A DNA stretch of 64,000 nucleotides from Aliiroseovarius sp. GTDB taxonomy: Bacteria; Pseudomonadota; Alphaproteobacteria; Rhodobacterales; Rhodobacteraceae. The notes below the pieces were generated by a model. The model was given only the letters and a program-made list of their open reading frames with translations. It searched no databases and was not told the origin of the DNA. The stretch covers positions 1 through 64,000 of the forward strand of contig NZ_JASBTN010000043.1 in the NCBI RefSeq assembly GCF_030148435.1. Direction: 5' to 3'. Positions 63,296 through 64,000 of the stretch are shown here, one piece after another. Position 1 is the stretch's first letter, and every line of letters begins with the position of its first letter. The translations under genes were made by a program, and so were the position numbers.

Positions 63296-64000
63296 ATGCG
63301 TTACATGGCCACTTACGACCTGATGGAAACCATTCGCAACACGAATCAGTGGCTGGGTGCGACCGCATCGGCAATGGGTTCCTACCCTGCGACATCTCTT
63401 TTTCCCGGCCCGTTCTTCCAGATGATGGCCGCCTGGGGCGAAGTGACCGAACGTTCGTTCCACCGCATGATCTGCAAACCCGACTGGGGGATCGACAGCA
63501 TTCCCGGCACCGACGGGCGCGACCATGTGGTCTCGGTGCGCAAGCTGGTCGAACGCCCCTTTGGCGACCTGATCCATTTCCACGTGAACGACCGCGGCCC
63601 GATGGAGCGCCGCGTCTTCCTGGTGGCGCCGATGTCCGGCCATTACGCGACCCTCCTGCGCTCGACCGTGAAAAGCCTGCTGCCCGATTGCGATGTCTAC
63701 GTGACCGATTGGCACAACGCGCGTGACATTCCGGTGTCCGAGGGCAAGTTCGATGTCGAGGACTATACGCTCTATCTTGTCGATTTCATGAAACACCTCG
63801 GCCCCGACATCAACGTGCTCGCCGTGTGCCAGCCGGCACCGCTGACCCTGGCCGCAACCGCCTACCTGGCCGAGATCGACCCCGAGGCCCAGCCCCAGAC
63901 CCTGACCCTGATCGGCGGGCCGATCAACCCGGATGCCGCGGCCACCGACGTGACCGATTTCGGCGCCCGCGTCACCATGGGCCAGCTCGAAGAGATGGCA
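63296..64000 (+). CDS. phaZ: intracellular PHA depolymerase PhaZ (5' part, runs off the window)
   Basis: The first 235 codons are open to the window edge with no stop. MRYMATYDLMETIRNTNQ is typical of the N terminus. VCQPAPLTLA (Cys178) replaces the usual serine lipase box with a cysteine, as in cytoplasmic PhaZ enzymes of the Ralstonia PhaZa type. It degrades stored PHB. AAGGG precedes ATG 63296. It is divergent from phaC. Confidence 0.93.
   Translation, partial: MRYMATYDLMETIRNTNQWLGATASAMGSYPATSLFPGPFFQMMAAWGEVTERSFHRMICKPDWGIDSIPGTDGRDHVVSVRKLVERPFGDLIHFHVNDRGPMERRVFLVAPMSGHYATLLRSTVKSLLPDCDVYVTDWHNARDIPVSEGKFDVEDYTLYLVDFMKHLGPDINVLAVCQPAPLTLAATAYLAEIDPEAQPQTLTLIGGPINPDAAATDVTDFGARVTMGQLEEMA

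Overview
The window is one high-GC (roughly 65%) bacterial chromosome segment, densely coding on both strands. Gene content and order point to an alphaproteobacterium of the Rhodobacteraceae (Roseobacter group). The markers are a tad/Flp pilus block with two TadD-like lipoproteins, ligase-associated DNA repair genes, fhs plus two folD genes, hflKC-DUF2065-degP, DUF1127 and DUF2842 proteins, and phaZ//phaC-phaP-phaR. No prophage, insertion sequence, CRISPR array, rRNA or tRNA gene was found. Both ends cut genes: the 3' end of a cpaF-like gene at base 1 and the 5' part of phaZ at base 64000.

Layout. 1-4003: end of a tad pilus operon (cpaF tail, tadB, tadC, two TPR lipoproteins, prepilin peptidase), closed by a terminator. 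4002-7073: a divergent pair, a polytopic membrane protein and an AAA ATPase. 7149-12205: DUF4405 membrane protein, Lhr-like helicase, PdeM nuclease, hotdog thioesterase and crotonase. 12253-12672: an AT-rich orphan gene. 12734-16656: a minus-strand one-carbon operon (fhs, chorismate mutase/PchB-like gene, folD paralogue, folD). 16798-18945: AlkC-type glycosylase and an internally duplicated unknown protein. 19132-28123: ybgC-tolQRAB-pal-cpoB-tilS-ftsH, all on the minus strand. 28156-31810: thpR, an unknown gene and ruvCAB. 32123-36374: DUF1127 protein, degP, DUF2065, hflC, hflK.

36456-43582 holds gor, an Old Yellow Enzyme homologue, rpiA, a GST, a DUF454 protein, L-serine dehydratase and thiamine pyrophosphokinase. 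43688-51638 holds a large acidic protein of unknown function, DUF2842, purA, secG, pyrG, DUF1330, TerB-like and PhnD-like genes. 51752-58816 is a polar amino acid-type ABC transporter followed by a class I amidotransferase, a glutamine synthetase homologue and a DegT-type aminotransferase. This reads as a possible amine or amino acid uptake and gamma-glutamylation module. 58871-64000 carries a LysR regulator and the polyhydroxyalkanoate locus, with PhaR-type operators visible in all three intergenic regions.

Most notable points. (1) The second FolD has Gln where the cyclohydrolase lysine should be, and Glu for a nearby conserved Asp, while its tandem partner keeps both. (2) An interspersed extragenic element with the core CCTCCGGCGGGGATATTT is present three times. 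(3) The transporter, GATase, GS-like and DegT genes form a candidate undescribed pathway. (4) A perfect 18-bp inverted repeat upstream of phaP contains two CTGC-N3-GCAG sites. (5) Several unrecognised proteins have clear architecture, and one orphan gene has atypical base composition.
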